A DNA stretch of 64,000 nt, from contig JAHQRK010000007.1 in the NCBI GenBank assembly GCA_019828595.1, forward strand, positions 682,001 to 746,000, in the 5' to 3' direction. Positions 62,174 through 64,000 of this stretch are shown piece by piece. The notes under the pieces are model-generated. The model saw only the letters and a list, made by a program, of their open reading frames with translations, ran no database searches and was not told the DNA's origin. The DNA is from Aphanomyces cochlioides. Taxonomy: Eukaryota; Oomycota; Saprolegniomycetes; Saprolegniales; Verrucalvaceae. Each line of letters opens with the position of its first letter. The stretch's first letter is position 1. The translations under genes were made by a program, and so were the position numbers.

Positions 62174-62408
62174 CACACTCGTCCAAGAATTTCAAAAGTG
62201 GTTGTGAAATTAAATTCGTCTCTACTTGACTAAAATATGTTCATAAAATAAAACAATTATTGTCATCATTTCAAAATTCGTAACGTGGCGCTCAAGTCGG
62301 AATGACATGAAGAACCACTTGCCGGAAGTTATGCACCGAGCGCCTCATGTACATGCCAGGCGTAAGCACTCTAGCGCACACCAATATAATTAAAGTATGA
62401 CCGTGGCT

Positions 62409-63272
62409 CTATCTTGTGGATGTTGTACTCGACATCAGCTCTTCAAGTTGTTGTAGCTCCATCTCTGCTTGCTCAAGAGCAAGGCGAGCTTCTTGCACAT
62501 CTGAGGGTAGGGAAATAGTTTCATCAAGTTGGTCTTGGAGTAATTTGTTTTCGGCTTCAAGTTTGACGCATTGTTGAGCCAATTTGACCAAGGTGTGATG
62601 CTCCAACCTACATTTCAATCGATAACAGTCGATCAATCACGAAGAGCGTACGATTCATCGAGAGGAAATCGCCTCGAAGCCAAAACTGCGTTGCATTTTG
62701 CCTAGATAAATGTAATACCTCGCAAGCAAGGTTCAGACGTACGATTTCGTCACGGTACAGCATTTCTTTTTCGTCGTAATCTCGAGCCCAATGCTGAAAC
62801 ATGAGGCTGTTCTCTGCACACGGGTCACACTCAAACACAGTCTATTTCGTAGGCGTACCTGTAATTTCTCGTTCCTCGGCCATCAAGCGCATGGAATGAT
62901 GGACATGTGTGATATGCTCCAATTCTTGTCGCGCTCGATCATTTTGCTGTTGGATAGCTTCAAGCTCTCGTCTCAATGCCGCCACATCATGGTCGACCGC
63001 CTCTTTTCTTTCACTCAAGTCCTCGATTGCTGCTATGAATCTAAATCATGCGTACATCAGCCCATCTCCGCAGGCCTCACAATCGAACTCACGCTGTTGT
63101 GTCGACTTGATCCAAGTTCAAAACAAGCGCTGACTGCGTCAAAATGTTTAGATATCTTCTCCCTAACTCCATAGATCTACATATATTCCGTCATATCATG
63201 ACTTACTTGAGATAGATCGCTCTCTTGGATGCCGCTGTCTTCCAGCACAGCTTCACATCTGCTCTTCTCCAT
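62409..63272 (-). CDS. Coiled-coil protein, about 190 aa, last splice uncertain
   Basis: Best model: complement join(62409..62600,62719..62813,62859..63040,63093..63133,63207..63272). The first four exons are in phase and give a helical protein (ESDLSQ start; AALRRELEAIQQQNDRARQEL; HWARDYDEKEMLYRDEIVRL). The final exon (LVKLAQQCVKLEAENKLLQDQL, ARLALEQAEMELQQLEELM) needs either a 118-nt intron or a small extra exon. The C-terminal pattern is loosely like augmin subunit HAUS1, but that is only a guess. Four TATCCGGAT-type sites lie just upstream. Confidence 0.6.
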
Positions 63273-63281
63273 TTTCAAGAT

Positions 63282-63369
63282 TGTCCGGATAATTCATGAA
63301 TATTCTCCGGATATCCTTCCAGTTGATATCCGGATGATACCAGCTTCACAATCTCTCATTATCCGGATG
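63282..63369. promoter_or_regulatory. Four TATCCGGATA-type sites in a divergent promoter
   Basis: TGTCCGGATA (63282), TCTCCGGATA (63304), TATCCGGATG (63327) and TATCCGGATG (63360) lie between the coiled-coil gene (ATG 63272, minus) and the PLP-enzyme gene (ATG 63646, plus). The first three are spaced 22-23 bp apart. The rest of 63273-63645 shows nothing else. Confidence 0.55.
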
Positions 63370-63645
63370 TGCCGACCCATTTCAATCTAAATCCCCTCAC
63401 CAAAATTGCATGGCACAACTTGACAATTACCTCCGCGCCCTCGGGCTGCTCTGATCGTTGAAGCCGCAGCAACTCACAATCATTTGAGTCAATTCAATTA
63501 AGAGCTTGCTATTGTGCGCTCAAGACTGTTTTTCATGAGCTTACACCCTAAATTGCAAATGAATGCCGAAATTTGGTGAGATATTTGCAGTAAATACTAT
63601 CCGAATAACTCCATCAGGCATCATTCTGAGATTCGTCCTGTCGAC

Positions 63646-64000
63646 ATGGCGACAGGAGTGGCATGGGCACTAGCCATTTTGGTGGGCTTGCTTCTGCTTG
63701 TCCTTACTCTAATTGCTATCTTCTTGCTCTTTCTCACGGCGTTGTATGATTCTATCGGGCCTTTACCCCCACGAGAAGGCGATACGTCCATTGATCTCGA
63801 CAAATCGCCGCTATTGCGCCACCTTCCTTTTCTCAAGACACGCCTTGCATGGACCCCTCTTGGCGTGTTTCCAACGCCGGTGCACACAGCTCGATTGCCA
63901 AACCTCAATGGACCTCACAAAGATGGCCACTTCTTCATCAAGCGGGAGGATTTGTCCAGTCCTCTTTACGGTGGCAATAAAGTCCGCACGTTGCAGCATC
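63646..64000 (+). CDS. PLP-dependent ACC-deaminase/D-cysteine desulfhydrase-like enzyme, 5' part
   Basis: The ATG at 63646 starts a frame that runs off the window after 118 codons. Residues about 5-33 are a strong membrane segment (ALAILVGLLLLVLTLIAIFLLFL), so the enzyme is membrane-anchored. From residue 64 the fold-type II PLP pattern appears: LAWTPLGVFPTPVHTA, FFIKREDLSSPLYGGNKVRTLQ, where the Lys of GGNK is the expected PLP Schiff-base residue. Related enzymes deaminate ACC or desulfurise D-cysteine. No intron is seen so far. Confidence 0.82.
   Translation, partial: MATGVAWALAILVGLLLLVLTLIAIFLLFLTALYDSIGPLPPREGDTSIDLDKSPLLRHLPFLKTRLAWTPLGVFPTPVHTARLPNLNGPHKDGHFFIKREDLSSPLYGGNKVRTLQH

Overview
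The window is nuclear DNA of a eukaryote, most probably a flagellated oomycete of the Saprolegniales (Aphanomyces-like). This is an inference from four things: very short GT-AG introns (mostly 38-50 nt), very close gene packing on the right (stop codons of neighbouring genes 12-15 bp apart), a CEP120-type centriole/basal-body gene, and a retroelement-rich left half with Ty3/gypsy, Ty1/copia, Harbinger and mariner-like elements. No tRNA, rRNA or CRISPR was seen.

Left region (1-41400): a family of small GT32-type (DXD, OCH1-like) glycosyltransferase genes and two near-identical MFS sugar-transporter-like genes, heavily interrupted by transposons. GT32-1 (minus strand) is split in its signal-anchor codons by an 11.8-kb Ty3/gypsy element (1108-12952, 523-bp LTRs, CGAT target repeat). 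This element carries an extra 748-aa coiled-coil ORF ahead of gag and a chromodomain-like tail on pol. A second Ty3/gypsy element (13460-26161, 263-bp LTRs, AAAAT target repeat) lies between GT32-1 and GT32-2. It contains a nested Ty1/copia element (16490-21943) flanked by a 313-bp duplication of the host element, and an antisense gene in its 3' region. Next come GT32-2 (intact), GT32-3 (frameshifted) and GT32-4 (start codon lost), which is convergent with transporter MFS-1. A Harbinger element (35793-38265) separates this from a second, decayed copy of the same GT32/MFS block (38943-41370).

Middle region (41400-49343): a degenerate mariner/IS630-like transposon (42193-43659), a non-autonomous element with about 150-bp terminal inverted repeats built of short repeated units (44354-45710), a GT71/MNN-type mannosyltransferase-like gene, and a cluster of MITE-like inverted repeats sharing a GTCTGGATGCC terminus.

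Right region (49344-64000): a transposon-free block of housekeeping genes. In order: SLC33A1-type acetyl-CoA transporter, KRR1 (ribosome biogenesis), a TMEM185-like membrane protein, two tandem 120-aa genes of unknown function, CEP120-like, eIF4E-like, an ER-type FKBP, a tryptophan-rich membrane-anchored coiled-coil protein, another coiled-coil protein, and the 5' end of a PLP-dependent ACC-deaminase/D-cysteine-desulfhydrase-like gene. A palindromic motif, TATCCGGATA, recurs in three upstream regions here.

Exon boundaries were derived by eye from GT-AG sites plus reading-frame continuity, and exon sums were checked to be multiples of three. Family names rest on recognised motifs, not on database searches.
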